Shown here piece by piece: positions 10,612 to 20,094 of a stretch of DNA of 64,000 nucleotides. Origin of the DNA: an uncultured Acetatifactor sp. (GTDB taxonomy: Bacteria; Bacillota; Clostridia; Lachnospirales; Lachnospiraceae). Below the pieces are notes generated by a model that had not been told where the DNA came from, ran no database searches, and was given only the letters and a program-made list of their open reading frames with translations. Both the position numbers and the translations under genes were made by a program. Within the stretch, counting starts at the first letter, position 1, and each line of letters begins with the position of its first letter. The DNA is taken from contig CAJUFB010000014.1 of the NCBI GenBank assembly GCA_910585805.1, positions 1-64,000 of the forward strand, read 5' to 3'.

Positions 10612-11674
10612 ATTGAGCAGAAAAGAGAGAATGCAGAAGGCCGAGGAAATGGCGGGTATCAGCTTTTGGGTGGATCTGCGCAAAGGACGTCTCAGCAAGT
10701 ATACCATTCAGAAGAAGATAAAGAGCATTATCGCAGCTCTGTTCCGCTATGTAATACTGATCTGCCTTGGGTTTGTGGTGATTACTCCCATATGGAAGCT
10801 GGCAAAGGACGCCTTTACGGATCCTGCCATGCTTGGGGATAAATCCAGTACATGGATTCCACTTAAGACTTCCTCGCTATTTTTAGAGATGGCTGCGTCC
10901 AAGAGCCTTCTGGAGTATGGCAAGAGCCTGATATACAGTCTGCTGACGACAGCTGTCCTGACGTTTTTGCAGGTGCTTTCCACCGGTCTTGCAGCGTATT
11001 CCTTTGCACGGCTGAAGTTCAAGGGCAGCAATATACTGTTTTTCTTCGTTGTGCTGACTATCGTGGTGCCCGGCGATTCCCTTATGCTGGCCCAGTATGC
11101 CGCATTCAGAAACTTTGATATTTTCGGCCTGATAGGACTGATCAATGGAACGGGCGTGGGAGTCAATTTGATCGGCCAGCCTGTGGCACAGTTTGTTCTG
11201 TCCGGAACAGGGATGGGTATAAAGAGCGGCCTGTATATTTACTTTTTGCGCCAGGGCGTCAGAGGCCTGCCTATCTCTGTGGAAGAGGCGGCCCATGTGG
11301 ACGGTGCGGGATTCCTCAGGACATTTTTCAGCATCGTGGTTCCCAGTATGTCAGGTTCCATCCTGACCGTATCGGTTCTGAGCTTCCTGTGGAACTATAC
11401 CGATACCTATTATACGGGACTGCTGAATCCCAGTGTGAATCATCTGGCATACAGATATTCCTCCCTGCAGGCTAATGTCCGTTGGGGTATCGACACTGCA
11501 GCCAAGAGCAATGCGGAGTGGCTGTCCCAGATAAACGCGTCCAACCCGTTTGTCCAGACATCCTCGATTTCCGCATGTGCACTGCTTGTAGTACTTCCTC
11601 TTTTGGTTATGTACTGCTTTGTACAGAAACGTTTTGTACAGGGTGCTGCCAGAAGCGGGCTTGGTGGAGATTGA
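10604..11674 (+). CDS. Carbohydrate ABC transporter permease (second pair)
   Basis: A 356-residue MalG-type permease with a long charged N-terminus, about six spans and the EAA loop (EEAAHVDGAGFLRTFFSIVVP by key residues). It is slightly longer than usual because of a loop near residues 255-310. It overlaps the previous gene by 8 bp. A strong intrinsic terminator follows about 80 bp after the stop, ending this transcription unit. Confidence 0.88.
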   Translation: MTKLSRKERMQKAEEMAGISFWVDLRKGRLSKYTIQKKIKSIIAALFRYVILICLGFVVITPIWKLAKDAFTDPAMLGDKSSTWIPLKTSSLFLEMAASKSLLEYGKSLIYSLLTTAVLTFLQVLSTGLAAYSFARLKFKGSNILFFFVVLTIVVPGDSLMLAQYAAFRNFDIFGLIGLINGTGVGVNLIGQPVAQFVLSGTGMGIKSGLYIYFLRQGVRGLPISVEEAAHVDGAGFLRTFFSIVVPSMSGSILTVSVLSFLWNYTDTYYTGLLNPSVNHLAYRYSSLQANVRWGIDTAAKSNAEWLSQINASNPFVQTSSISACALLVVLPLLVMYCFVQKRFVQGAARSGLGGD

Positions 11675-11757
11675 TGTACGGTTTCGGATGTTGTCCGACG
11701 GCTCTCTGTTTTTTCGGGATGCCGCAGGAATGTACAGCATAATACAAAAGAAATGGA

Positions 11758-11788
11758 GCGGTGCCGGCACTCCGGCGCCGCTTTTTTC
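11758..11788 (+). terminator. Intrinsic terminator of the importer operon
   Basis: GCGGTGCCGG pairs with CCGGCGCCGC (one G-T wobble) across a 4-nt loop, followed by six T's and CCC. It lies downstream of the second permease pair and upstream of the GH130 gene. Confidence 0.9.
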
Positions 11789-11879
11789 CCAAATAAGTGA
11801 TAAAAGTTTCAAAATAACAAAAGGTATGAGTATGCGGGATAAGGTTCCGCAGAAGCCAATCTGATCAGGAGGTTTCATT

Positions 11880-12878
11880 ATGAGCAAAATAATTGGAAAC
11901 GCGTTGCCGGGAATACCCTGGCAGGACAGGCCGGAGGGCTGTGATAAACCCATCTGGCGTTATTCAAATAATCCCGTTATCGGGCGGCATGACATTCCCA
12001 TTGCCAACAGCATATTCAACAGTGCTGTAGTTCCTTTTGGGGATGGTTACGCGGGCGTATTCCGTTGTGACAGCCTGTCCGTAAGCATGGATATCTTCGC
12101 GGGATTCAGCAGGGATGCCATTCACTGGGAAATCAATCATGAACCTGTTACCTTTGAGGGAGAAGATCCGGAGGTAACAAAGAGAGAGTATCGTTACGAC
12201 CCCCGTGTAGTCAAAATTGAGGACAAGTATTTTGTTACCTGGTGCAACGGGTATCATGGGCCTACCATCGGCGTGGCCTACACCTATGATTTTAAGACCT
12301 TCCACCAGATGGAAAATGCATTCCTTCCCTATAACAGGAACGGCGTGCTGTTCCCCAGGAAGATCAACGGCCGTTATATGATGCTGTCCAGGCCCAGTGA
12401 CACGGGACATACGCCTTTCGGGGATATTTTCTTAAGCCAGAGCCCGGATATGGAATTCTGGGGACACCACAGGTTCGTCATGGGAACCGTGCCGGGCGAC
12501 CTGTCCGCATGGCAGTCCATGAAGATCGGCCCCGGTCCCTGTCCTATTGAAACGGATGAGGGATGGCTTCTGATCTATCATGGTGTACTCAGGACCTGCA
12601 GTGGTTATGTGTATCGTATGGGATGCGCTCTGCTGGATCTGGAAGAACCCTGGAAGGTAAAGATGCGTTCCAGATATTATCTGCTGGCCCCGGAAGAGCT
12701 GTATGAGCAGAACGGGGATGTTCCCAATGTGGTATTCCCCTGCGCTGCGCTGACGGATGCGGATACCGGAAGAATCGCGGTTTACTATGGCTGCGCTGAC
12801 ACTGTAACCGGGCTTGCCTTTACCACAGTGGACAATCTGATGGACTGGATGAAGAAGTATCCCATGCCCATCCGCTAA
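11880..12878 (+). CDS. GH130 family beta-mannoside phosphorylase
   Basis: A 332-residue cytosolic enzyme of the GH130 five-bladed propeller family, which phosphorolyses beta-mannosyl linkages to release mannose 1-phosphate. Visible landmarks are an N-terminal WRYSNNPVIGR segment and the YDPRV motif carrying the presumed general acid Asp107. Also present are a phosphate-site region with Arg and His residues (SRPSDTGHTPFGD) and EGWLLIYHGV near residue 225. Length matches oligomannoside-type GH130 enzymes; beta-1,4 versus beta-1,2 specificity cannot be read from the sequence. AGGAGG lies 6 bp before ATG. Position after the importer suggests the imported glycan is a beta-mannoside. Confidence 0.87.
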   Translation: MSKIIGNALPGIPWQDRPEGCDKPIWRYSNNPVIGRHDIPIANSIFNSAVVPFGDGYAGVFRCDSLSVSMDIFAGFSRDAIHWEINHEPVTFEGEDPEVTKREYRYDPRVVKIEDKYFVTWCNGYHGPTIGVAYTYDFKTFHQMENAFLPYNRNGVLFPRKINGRYMMLSRPSDTGHTPFGDIFLSQSPDMEFWGHHRFVMGTVPGDLSAWQSMKIGPGPCPIETDEGWLLIYHGVLRTCSGYVYRMGCALLDLEEPWKVKMRSRYYLLAPEELYEQNGDVPNVVFPCAALTDADTGRIAVYYGCADTVTGLAFTTVDNLMDWMKKYPMPIR

Positions 12879-13242
12879 GGGAAGAATGGAATATATACTC
12901 ACGATCAAAAACATTTGCCAACATAAATGTATAATGAGCGAGCGCATCTGTATCGTAGAACAGAATACCGGAAAATGAATGCGCTCGCGAATATATTTGA
13001 CATTTCGGACATATGTTTGACTGAATATAAAGTATCCGGATAAAAAGAACAGATAATAATATAATGTGTACTTGCATGAAAAATGCAGGAGCTGTCGTAC
13101 CAGACTGTCTATCCACAAAATAATGTAGTTTTGAAAATATATTCTATTATATTTTGAGGTTGCTGTGTGGGGTGCGGCAGCTCCTGTTCTGTCCTGAGGA
13201 AGTGTCAAAAATTAAGGAAAAGAGAGGTCTGAAAAAAAGAAA
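12879..13242. promoter_or_regulatory. 364-bp spacer with two inverted repeats
   Basis: No gene is seen here. A 10-bp perfect inverted repeat (GCGAGCGCAT at 12938-12947, complement at 12979-12988) has a 31-nt loop and no T-run. A second, wider inverted repeat with one mismatch (CAGGAGCTGTCG at 13086-13097, complement ending at 13186) encloses about 75 bp. TATAAT occurs at 13060-13065 without a clear -35, and TTGACA at 12997-13002 without a clear -10. The downstream gene may be transcribed from here. Confidence 0.4.
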
Positions 13243-16185
13243 ATGTTTTCGAAAGCGTATTCTAGTGAGATCAGGCAATATTTTGATGATCAGATGGTTT
13301 TGCTGAACGGCAGGGTGGAAGAGCTGAAGGAGAAGGAAGCGGAGATAGCAGAAACAGATAGGAATCTGTGCCGTTTCGGCCGTACGCTTCTGGAACGGAA
13401 GATAGAAGAGATATCCTCCATGATGGCGCAATGTACGGAGGATGAGGCAGAGGCTCTGCAATTTATATACAGTGCCATGCCGCTGAGTGATCTTCTGAAT
13501 TATCCGGTTACGGTGTATCTGACCTATGCGAAGCATGGCGTCTTTCTCTGGAAGGAAGGTCCCTTTGCAGGGAAAGTGCCGGAGAAGCTTTTTGCCAATT
13601 ATGTGCTTCATTACAGGGCGCATAATGAAGATATAACAGATAACAGGAAATTCTTCTATGATCGGCTGAGGGAGCGCACTGCCCATAAGAGCATGTACGA
13701 AGCCGCCGTGGAGACAAATTACTGGTGCGCCGAGAAAGCTACCTATCAGACTACATTTATGCGAACCCAGAATCCTCTGACCATGTACGGAACGGCGGCC
13801 GGACGCTGTGGGGAGGAAGCGCCCTTCGCGGTGACTGCGCTGCGCAGCATCGGGATACCGGCCAGAGGGGTATCTGCGCCCTGGTGGGCTCATTGTGATG
13901 ACAATCATGCCTGGGTGGAGGCATGGTGTGATGGAGAATGGCATTTTCTGGGAGGCTGTGAACCGGAAAAGAAATTGGATAAGGGATGGTTTGAAGGCCC
14001 TGCTTCCCGTGCAATGATGATAGAATCCAGATGGTTCGGAAAGGATACGCCTGAGGAACAGGTGACAGGACGTCCTGACATGTCTGCCAGGCTGAACCAC
14101 CTGGGGCTGTATGCCGAGACCAGGGAGCTTATGATAAAAGTGACTGATGAAGAAGGAAATCCGGTCCCCGGGGCAAAAGTAGAATTTTCGGTACTGAATT
14201 ATGCCAGATTTAACAGCGTGGCATCCCTTTATACAGGAAAGGAAGAAGGCAGTCCGGACTATGGCAGGGTAAAGATTGACACGGGCTATGGAGATTTTCT
14301 GGTATGCGCTTATGAGGACGGATATTATGGAGAGACTCATGTCTCGCTGGCAGATGTCCGGAAAGCAGAAAATCGGGATTTGCAGGACAGGGAAGCAGCG
14401 GATGCGGAGGAAACCCATTGTATTGAGACTCCAGATCAGAAAAGAAATTACGTTACGAAAAACAGTAACAGCAAATCCGACAGTAAGGAAATGAAGGAGG
14501 ATTCAGGATCAGAATATACGGTAGTTCTCAGAAAAGAGATGCCTGAGCCGGGCCAATGGCGGGATATGGATTTCCATGCACCCAGAGGCGCGATTCAGGA
14601 TGAGAGAAAGACAGAGGAGGAGGCCGGGGCGGAGAAAGAGGCTCTGGAAAGGGCGGCCGGAAGCAGGCAGCGGCGAATTGAGAATTTTTATCAGAAGGAA
14701 GCGGCGGAGCGTACGCTGATACGTTTTTCGGAAGAAGACAGAAAAACATTGGATGAACTGCTGCACCAGGCACGAGGCAATATGGGAGAGATTGTCCGGT
14801 TTCTGGAGTGGGATTTTGCAGGGAAGGTGCCGGAGCTCGAGAAACGGTATGGGCAGGAGCATTGGAAAGTGGAAGCGCTGAATACGCTGCAGCCCAATGA
14901 TCTCTGGGATATCAGGGCGGAGGTTCTGGCAGAGTGCAGCATCTGCGCTTCTCCGTATGCAGAGGAATTTCCCCGGGATATATTCTTTAACGAACTGTTG
15001 AATCCCTGTGCCATGTTTGAATTTCCGAGAGCCTGCAGGGAAACTCTGAAGGGGATATTCAGTGAGAGACAGAAGGAAGAAATCCGGAAGGCGCCGGGGT
15101 GTCTGCCGGAGAAACTGGACAGCTTTCTGATCACTCTGCCGAAACAGGAGTATGCCAATCTGATAACCGGACCTGTGGGATGTCTCACCGGCGGGATGGG
15201 CAATGAAATATCCAGGGCGGTCCTCTGCGTTCAGATATACCGTGCGTTGGGGATTCCTGCCAGGATGCGCCCCATGGACAGGACCATGGAATGTTATGTG
15301 GACGGAACGTTTGTTCCTGTGACTTCAAGGGAGGAGGAAAATACAGGCATCCTTATACTGGAAAGTGGGGAATCTCTGAAACTGGAGGATCGGAAGCATT
15401 ATTCACTGTCCAGATTTGAAAATGGACGCTTTATGCCCCTGTTCCTTGGAAGGGAGAGAAAAAAGCCGGAGACAGAAGCAGTACGGAAATCACAGCTGGA
15501 AACGGAAGAGAAGACAGAGACCGAAATGGCACAGGAACAGGGACGGGGAGAGACAGCGAAACCGGATGAGGCGGCTGAAGAGCGGGAGCGTCGTCTGGAA
15601 CTGGAAGAGGGGCGCTATCGAATTGTGACTACAAATCGTCTTCCGAATGGTGACCAGGTTGTGAAGATTCTGGATATTGATCTGTCGAATGGAGAAGAGA
15701 AGCGGGTGACGCTTCAGATGCGCGGTATTTCTCAGGAAGCCCTTCTGAATAAAATGCCGGTGGATGATATCACTTTGCATACAGCGGAAGGGAAAGAGGT
15801 GATGCTTTCTTCTCTCAGCGAAGGAAAGAAGGCGCTCATATTGTGGCTGGAGCTGACCAGAGAGCCTACAGAGCATATTCTGAATGAAATGTATGAAAAG
15901 CATGAATTGTTTCAGAAACTTACCGCACCCATTTATTTTGTGCTTCGCAGGGGAGAGAATGGTACCCGTGATCAGACACTTCTGAAGACATGCGGCGTAT
16001 TGCCCGGGGCGAAACTGCTTTTTCATGATTTCGGGGAAGCTTACGGGAAGCTCTCCTGTCAGGTGGGAAGGAATCCGGGGAAGCTGCCTCTTGCCCTGAT
16101 CATGGAAAACGGAAGCCAGTGCATTTTCTCTGATTCGGGTTATAATGTGGGAATGGCGGATATGCTTTTGGGGATTCTGGCTTAG
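13243..16185 (+). CDS. Cytoplasmic transglutaminase-like protein with thioredoxin-like C-terminus
   Basis: A 980-residue protein without a signal peptide. A first transglutaminase core has the pattern AAGRCGEE (Cys189) and DDNHAWVE (His222), with an acidic residue nearby in GGCEPE. A beta-sandwich region (about 290-365) follows, then a highly charged Glu/Lys-rich linker. A second transglutaminase-like domain (about 600-740, RALGIPARMRP) has lost the cysteine. Another charged linker leads to a C-terminal thioredoxin/peroxiredoxin-like fold (about 840-980) without the redox CxxC. AGAGAGG lies 15 bp upstream of ATG, an unusually long spacing. The substrate is unknown; it may act on peptides or glycopeptides linked to the sugar locus. 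Confidence 0.65.
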   Translation: MFSKAYSSEIRQYFDDQMVLLNGRVEELKEKEAEIAETDRNLCRFGRTLLERKIEEISSMMAQCTEDEAEALQFIYSAMPLSDLLNYPVTVYLTYAKHGVFLWKEGPFAGKVPEKLFANYVLHYRAHNEDITDNRKFFYDRLRERTAHKSMYEAAVETNYWCAEKATYQTTFMRTQNPLTMYGTAAGRCGEEAPFAVTALRSIGIPARGVSAPWWAHCDDNHAWVEAWCDGEWHFLGGCEPEKKLDKGWFEGPASRAMMIESRWFGKDTPEEQVTGRPDMSARLNHLGLYAETRELMIKVTDEEGNPVPGAKVEFSVLNYARFNSVASLYTGKEEGSPDYGRVKIDTGYGDFLVCAYEDGYYGETHVSLADVRKAENRDLQDREAADAEETHCIETPDQKRNYVTKNSNSKSDSKEMKEDSGSEYTVVLRKEMPEPGQWRDMDFHAPRGAIQDERKTEEEAGAEKEALERAAGSRQRRIENFYQKEAAERTLIRFSEEDRKTLDELLHQARGNMGEIVRFLEWDFAGKVPELEKRYGQEHWKVEALNTLQPNDLWDIRAEVLAECSICASPYAEEFPRDIFFNELLNPCAMFEFPRACRETLKGIFSERQKEEIRKAPGCLPEKLDSFLITLPKQEYANLITGPVGCLTGGMGNEISRAVLCVQIYRALGIPARMRPMDRTMECYVDGTFVPVTSREEENTGILILESGESLKLEDRKHYSLSRFENGRFMPLFLGRERKKPETEAVRKSQLETEEKTETEMAQEQGRGETAKPDEAAEERERRLELEEGRYRIVTTNRLPNGDQVVKILDIDLSNGEEKRVTLQMRGISQEALLNKMPVDDITLHTAEGKEVMLSSLSEGKKALILWLELTREPTEHILNEMYEKHELFQKLTAPIYFVLRRGENGTRDQTLLKTCGVLPGAKLLFHDFGEAYGKLSCQVGRNPGKLPLALIMENGSQCIFSDSGYNVGMADMLLGILA

Positions 16186-16318
16186 GATGTTTCTGACATC
16201 TGTGAAAGCCTGGTTATAACAGGTGACGTGGAATCGGAATTGGTTTTTTTATCCCAAAGACGGTATTTTGTGTGTAAGATGGTTTTGGGGCAATGGAAAT
16301 ATTATGGATAGGAAGAGG

Positions 16319-16347
16319 GGGCAGCCGGGAAGGAAAACCCGGCTGCC
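16319..16347 (+). repeat. Perfect 10-bp hairpin upstream of the DUF4091 gene
   Basis: GGCAGCCGGG (16320-16329) pairs with CCCGGCTGCC (16338-16347) across an 8-nt A-rich loop. No U-run follows, so it is more likely a processing, stability or regulatory hairpin in the 5' leader of the next gene than a terminator. Confidence 0.55.
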
Positions 16348-16390
16348 GGATGCATATGATGCAGATGATGGAAAGGTATGGTGAAGTTTT

Positions 16391-18073
16391 ATGATGGAGA
16401 CAATGCTGGTAAGCTCTCTGACAAAGATAGGGCCGGAAAAGTCCATGGCGCCGTTAGAGGAGGGGACGGTTCTGACTGTATGCCGCGGAGAGACGGTATC
16501 TTTCCAGATTGCGTTCCGGGACGGTAATGCCGGAGCGGGTGCCGGAATCACCGTCAGGAAAGATATATACAGAGAAGAAGACCTGGAGGGAGCGGGTGGA
16601 CATCTGACACCGGAAGGGAACCCTGAGATCCGTATCCGCCAGGTTCTGAATGTAATGTGCCGGCGCAGCTGTGATCCGAAGTCTTTTGATGAGGATTACC
16701 TGTTTTATGATGCCAGGATGGCACCGGATCTGCTGCGGGATGTGGGAGATGGGACGATTCCCGTTACCCATGAATGGCAGAGCCTGTGGGTTGATATCTG
16801 TTCAGAAGAGGAGCAGAAACCTGGTTTGTACAGGCTTGAGATCCGCTTTATAACGGAAGGTGGAGAAGCTGCTGCCATGTGCAGTATGGAAATCCGGGTG
16901 ATAAGCCAGGTGCTTCCGCCACTGCCCATTCTCCATACGGAATGGTTTCATTGTGACGGGATCGTGGATTATTACGGAGTAGATGTATTTTCGGAAGAAT
17001 TTTGGCGTATTTTCAGTAATTTTGTCCGGGTATATGTCAAAAGAGGCGGAAACATGATATATGTTCCCGTTATAACTCCGCCGTTGGATACGGAGGTGGG
17101 AATGGAGAGGACTACGGTCCAGCTGGTAAAGGTGGAAAAGGAAGGGAAAGACTACCGGTTTGACTTTTCGGATCTGGGCAGATTTCTTGATATCTGCCTG
17201 GAGGAGGGGATCACTCATTTCGAGGTCAGCCATCTGTTTACCCAGTGGGGCGCCGCCGCTGCTCCGAAGGTAGTAGCATGGACGGAAGGGGAATGCAGAC
17301 GTATCTTCGGGTGGGATACTTCGTCGGACGACCCGGAATATCTGAGATTCCTTGGAGAACTGATACCTGCTTTAAAGGATTACCTGACAGGGCGTGGGCT
17401 GCTTGAGCATACATATTTCCATATATCAGACGAACCGAATCTGGATTCCGTGCAGTATCAGACGGCGCAGAAGGCAGTGCGCCCTCTTCTGGAAGGATGC
17501 ACTATCATCGAGGCGGTCAGCGATTATGAGTATTGTGCCAAAGGACTGGTGGATATTCCGGTGTGCGCGACCAATCATATAGAGCCTTTTCTGGAGAACC
17601 GCACGACTGTTTTGTGGAGCTATTATTGCTGCGCACAGACGGTGGAAGTTCCTAACCGGTTCATCAGTATGCCTTCCTGGAGAAACAGAATATACGGAAT
17701 CCTGTTATACTGGCTGAAGATAGACGGTTTTCTGCACTGGGGCTTTAATTTTTATAACAGTATCTTATCGAAAAAGAAGATCGATCCCTATGAGACAGTA
17801 GATGCGGACGGCGGTTTTCCAGCAGGTGATCCCTTCCTGGTATATCCTGGTAAAGACGGTATTCCGGAGGAATCCATACGACTTATGGTGCAGGATGAGG
17901 CGGTCAGCGATTACCGGGCTCTGTATGCCCTGGAGTCCCGTATCGGAAGGGAGAGGGTCATGGAGCTGATCAGGCAGGAGGCGGGTATGGAATTATCTTT
18001 TAGACAGTATCCAAAGGGGGATGCGTTCATACTGCGTCTGAGGGAAAAAGTAAATAGTATGCTTGCAGGGTAA
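16391..18073 (+). CDS. DUF4091-domain putative glycoside hydrolase
   Basis: A 560-residue protein of the family annotated DUF4091, whose C-terminal half is related to TIM-barrel glycosidases. The N-terminal part (about 1-160) is beta-rich and includes a short segment listing sugar-binding-like features. The barrel region includes HISDEPNLDS (about 340-350), LWSYYCC (about 410), and LLYWLKIDGFLHWGFNFY (key residues W-x-IDG-x3-WG), which is typical of the family. No signal peptide is seen, so it may act on imported oligosaccharides. The start is the ATG at 16391; an alternative ATG lies at 16403. It probably belongs to the mannoside locus functionally. Confidence 0.7.
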   Translation: MMETMLVSSLTKIGPEKSMAPLEEGTVLTVCRGETVSFQIAFRDGNAGAGAGITVRKDIYREEDLEGAGGHLTPEGNPEIRIRQVLNVMCRRSCDPKSFDEDYLFYDARMAPDLLRDVGDGTIPVTHEWQSLWVDICSEEEQKPGLYRLEIRFITEGGEAAAMCSMEIRVISQVLPPLPILHTEWFHCDGIVDYYGVDVFSEEFWRIFSNFVRVYVKRGGNMIYVPVITPPLDTEVGMERTTVQLVKVEKEGKDYRFDFSDLGRFLDICLEEGITHFEVSHLFTQWGAAAAPKVVAWTEGECRRIFGWDTSSDDPEYLRFLGELIPALKDYLTGRGLLEHTYFHISDEPNLDSVQYQTAQKAVRPLLEGCTIIEAVSDYEYCAKGLVDIPVCATNHIEPFLENRTTVLWSYYCCAQTVEVPNRFISMPSWRNRIYGILLYWLKIDGFLHWGFNFYNSILSKKKIDPYETVDADGGFPAGDPFLVYPGKDGIPEESIRLMVQDEAVSDYRALYALESRIGRERVMELIRQEAGMELSFRQYPKGDAFILRLREKVNSMLAG

Positions 18074-18118
18074 CTGGAAGATTTTATTATGCAAGGTTTT
18101 AGGATTTCAGTAGACAGA

Positions 18119-18158
18119 TTGACAATAATCTATTATAATCTACATATACCATTATAAT
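18119..18158 (+). promoter_or_regulatory. Promoter region of the chemotaxis receptor gene
   Basis: TTGACA at 18119-18124 is followed by two copies of ATTATAATCT (starting at 18133 and 18152). Neither TATAAT sits at the ideal 17-bp spacing from TTGACA, so the exact promoter is uncertain; the duplicated AT-rich box may be an operator or two start sites. No sigma-28 consensus is seen. Confidence 0.4.
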
Positions 18159-18255
18159 CTCAGCAGCTCGCGAACAGCATGTCATCCCATACCTGATAAG
18201 TAGGGCGGCAGAAGGGCAGGATGGTGCTGTTAGGAGGGGAGTAAAGGAGGAAGAA

Positions 18256-19998
18256 ATGAAGAATCTCAGAATTGGGAAGAAACTGTTGATTACGTTCATG
18301 CTGATCATTCTGTTATTCATCGGGACAGTAGCGATCGCGATCACAGCATTGAATGAGAATTCAGAAAAGTACTCGGATTTTTACAATGTCGGGTATCAGA
18401 TCACCAACAAGGTCATGAGCATGCGCCGGGGGCTGCAGGTAATCGTCAAGGATCTTAGCTTTATCACGATTGAGGAAGATCCGAGTGAGAGCGGTGCCTA
18501 TCTGAGTGATATGCAAAAGGAGCTGGATCTTTTACAGGAAAACGGAAACTGGCTGTTTTCTAATTTTACAGGCGATGCCGCATTGCTGGATGCATTTTCC
18601 ACAAATATCACAGCTGCTGTGGAATTGCAGAGTCAAGTGATCGAGGTTGCTGACACGGATATGGCAGCCGCGCAGAAAATGCTTCTGGATGAATATCAGC
18701 CGCTGGTACAGGAAGCTGTAGACAATCTGATCCAGATCAGCACCGTAGCCGAGGAGAATGCGGATAATGATTATGAGAGTACTGTTGCCATGCAGGAAAT
18801 ACTGGTCATGATACAGTTAGGCATGGCAGGCGGAGCCCTGGTTATCACATTGATTCTCTCCACTTATCTCACCAGAGCCATAACGCGTCCTCTCCGTGAA
18901 CTTGAAAAGTCCGCAGGACAGATTGTGGGTGGCGACTTCGATATTAAGGTTACATATGAGTCCAAAGACGAGATGGGCAGCCTGGCAAAGGCATTTAAGA
19001 ACATGACTTTGATCCTGGGGGATGTCATATCGGATGCTTCCAGACTTTTGAGTGAGATGGCAAACGGTAATTTCGATGTGCGCACCAAAGCGGAGGACCG
19101 CTATGTGGGAGAGTTCCAGGGGCTGCTGATGTCTATCCGCAAGCTGAACCGAGACCTTAGCATGACGCTGGGACAGATCAACCAGAGCGCAGATCAGGTT
19201 TCATCGGGATCCGGTCAGGTATCCAACGGCGCACAGGCGCTTGCGCAGGGCGCTACAGAGCAGGCTGCTTCCGTGGAGGAGCTTGCCGCTACCATTACCA
19301 ATATCTCACATCAGGTGAAAGATACTGCGGATAATGCAATGGAAGCAAGGCACCAGGCCAACACTGCAGGAGACGAGGTAGACGAATGCAATTCCCAGAT
19401 GAAGGATATGATGGCGGCTATGGAAGAGATTACCCGCACATCCAATGAAATCGGCAAGATTATCAAGACCATTGAAGATATTGCTTTCCAGACCAATATA
19501 CTGGCTCTGAATGCTGCCGTTGAGGCCGCCAGGGCAGGGGAAGCAGGCAAGGGCTTTGCTGTGGTTGCCGAAGAAGTCCGCAGCCTGGCCAGCAAGAGTT
19601 CCGTAGCATCCAAGAATACGGCTGAACTGATCGAGAGTTCCATCGATGCAGTGGCCCGCGGAACAAAGATCGCGAATTCTACCGCTGAGTCGCTGATGAA
19701 GGTTGTGGAGGAAGTACGTTCTGCTTCCGGAAAAGTGGATGCCATTGCAAATGCTGCCGAAGAGCAGTCAGGCGCTATTGAGCAGGTTACTTTGGGAGTG
19801 GATCAGATTTCCAGCGTGGTTCAGACCAACTCCGCTACGGCAGAAGAAAGTGCTGCCGCCAGCCAGGAGCTTTCGGAACAGGCCGCCATGCTGAAATCCC
19901 TTGTGGCGAAGTTCAGTCTCCGCGAGGAATATGCGCAGGCTGCTGTCAATACCAATGTGAATAACGGATGGGCAGCGCCGAATCAGATTGATCTGTAA
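18256..19998 (+). CDS. Methyl-accepting chemotaxis protein
   Basis: A 580-residue receptor that signals through CheA/CheW. It has an N-terminal membrane span (about 11-32), a four-helix-type periplasmic-side sensor (about 33-185) and a second span (about 190-210). A HAMP domain (about 212-265) is followed by a long methyl-accepting coiled coil. The conserved hairpin tip is present (EDIAFQTNILALNAAVEAAR then GEAGKGFAVVAEEVR). No C-terminal pentapeptide for CheR docking is seen. The RBS is GGAGG about 7 bp before ATG, and an intrinsic terminator follows directly. Position after the sugar genes hints at sensing of related nutrients, but the ligand cannot be read from sequence. Confidence 0.93.
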   Translation: MKNLRIGKKLLITFMLIILLFIGTVAIAITALNENSEKYSDFYNVGYQITNKVMSMRRGLQVIVKDLSFITIEEDPSESGAYLSDMQKELDLLQENGNWLFSNFTGDAALLDAFSTNITAAVELQSQVIEVADTDMAAAQKMLLDEYQPLVQEAVDNLIQISTVAEENADNDYESTVAMQEILVMIQLGMAGGALVITLILSTYLTRAITRPLRELEKSAGQIVGGDFDIKVTYESKDEMGSLAKAFKNMTLILGDVISDASRLLSEMANGNFDVRTKAEDRYVGEFQGLLMSIRKLNRDLSMTLGQINQSADQVSSGSGQVSNGAQALAQGATEQAASVEELAATITNISHQVKDTADNAMEARHQANTAGDEVDECNSQMKDMMAAMEEITRTSNEIGKIIKTIEDIAFQTNILALNAAVEAARAGEAGKGFAVVAEEVRSLASKSSVASKNTAELIESSIDAVARGTKIANSTAESLMKVVEEVRSASGKVDAIANAAEEQSGAIEQVTLGVDQISSVVQTNSATAEESAAASQELSEQAAMLKSLVAKFSLREEYAQAAVNTNVNNGWAAPNQIDL

Positions 19999-20013
19999 AT
20001 CAAACAGGGCAGA

Positions 20014-20044
20014 AAAAGCCGGGCAGAAAGTGTCCGGCTTTTTT
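20014..20044 (+). terminator. Intrinsic terminator after the chemotaxis receptor
   Basis: AAAAGCCGG pairs with CCGGCTTTT across an 11-nt loop and runs into T's at 20039-20044. It lies 16 bp after the receptor stop codon. Confidence 0.88.
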
Positions 20045-20094
20045 GTAGAAAGGAAGCTGGTGTAATAAAGTATTCACAGCAGGACTGAATGATA

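Noticed and set aside
13147..14418. - strand open frame opposite the transglutaminase-like gene
   Set aside because: Shadow frame rich in Ile, Arg, Phe and Cys; the + strand frame has clear motifs.
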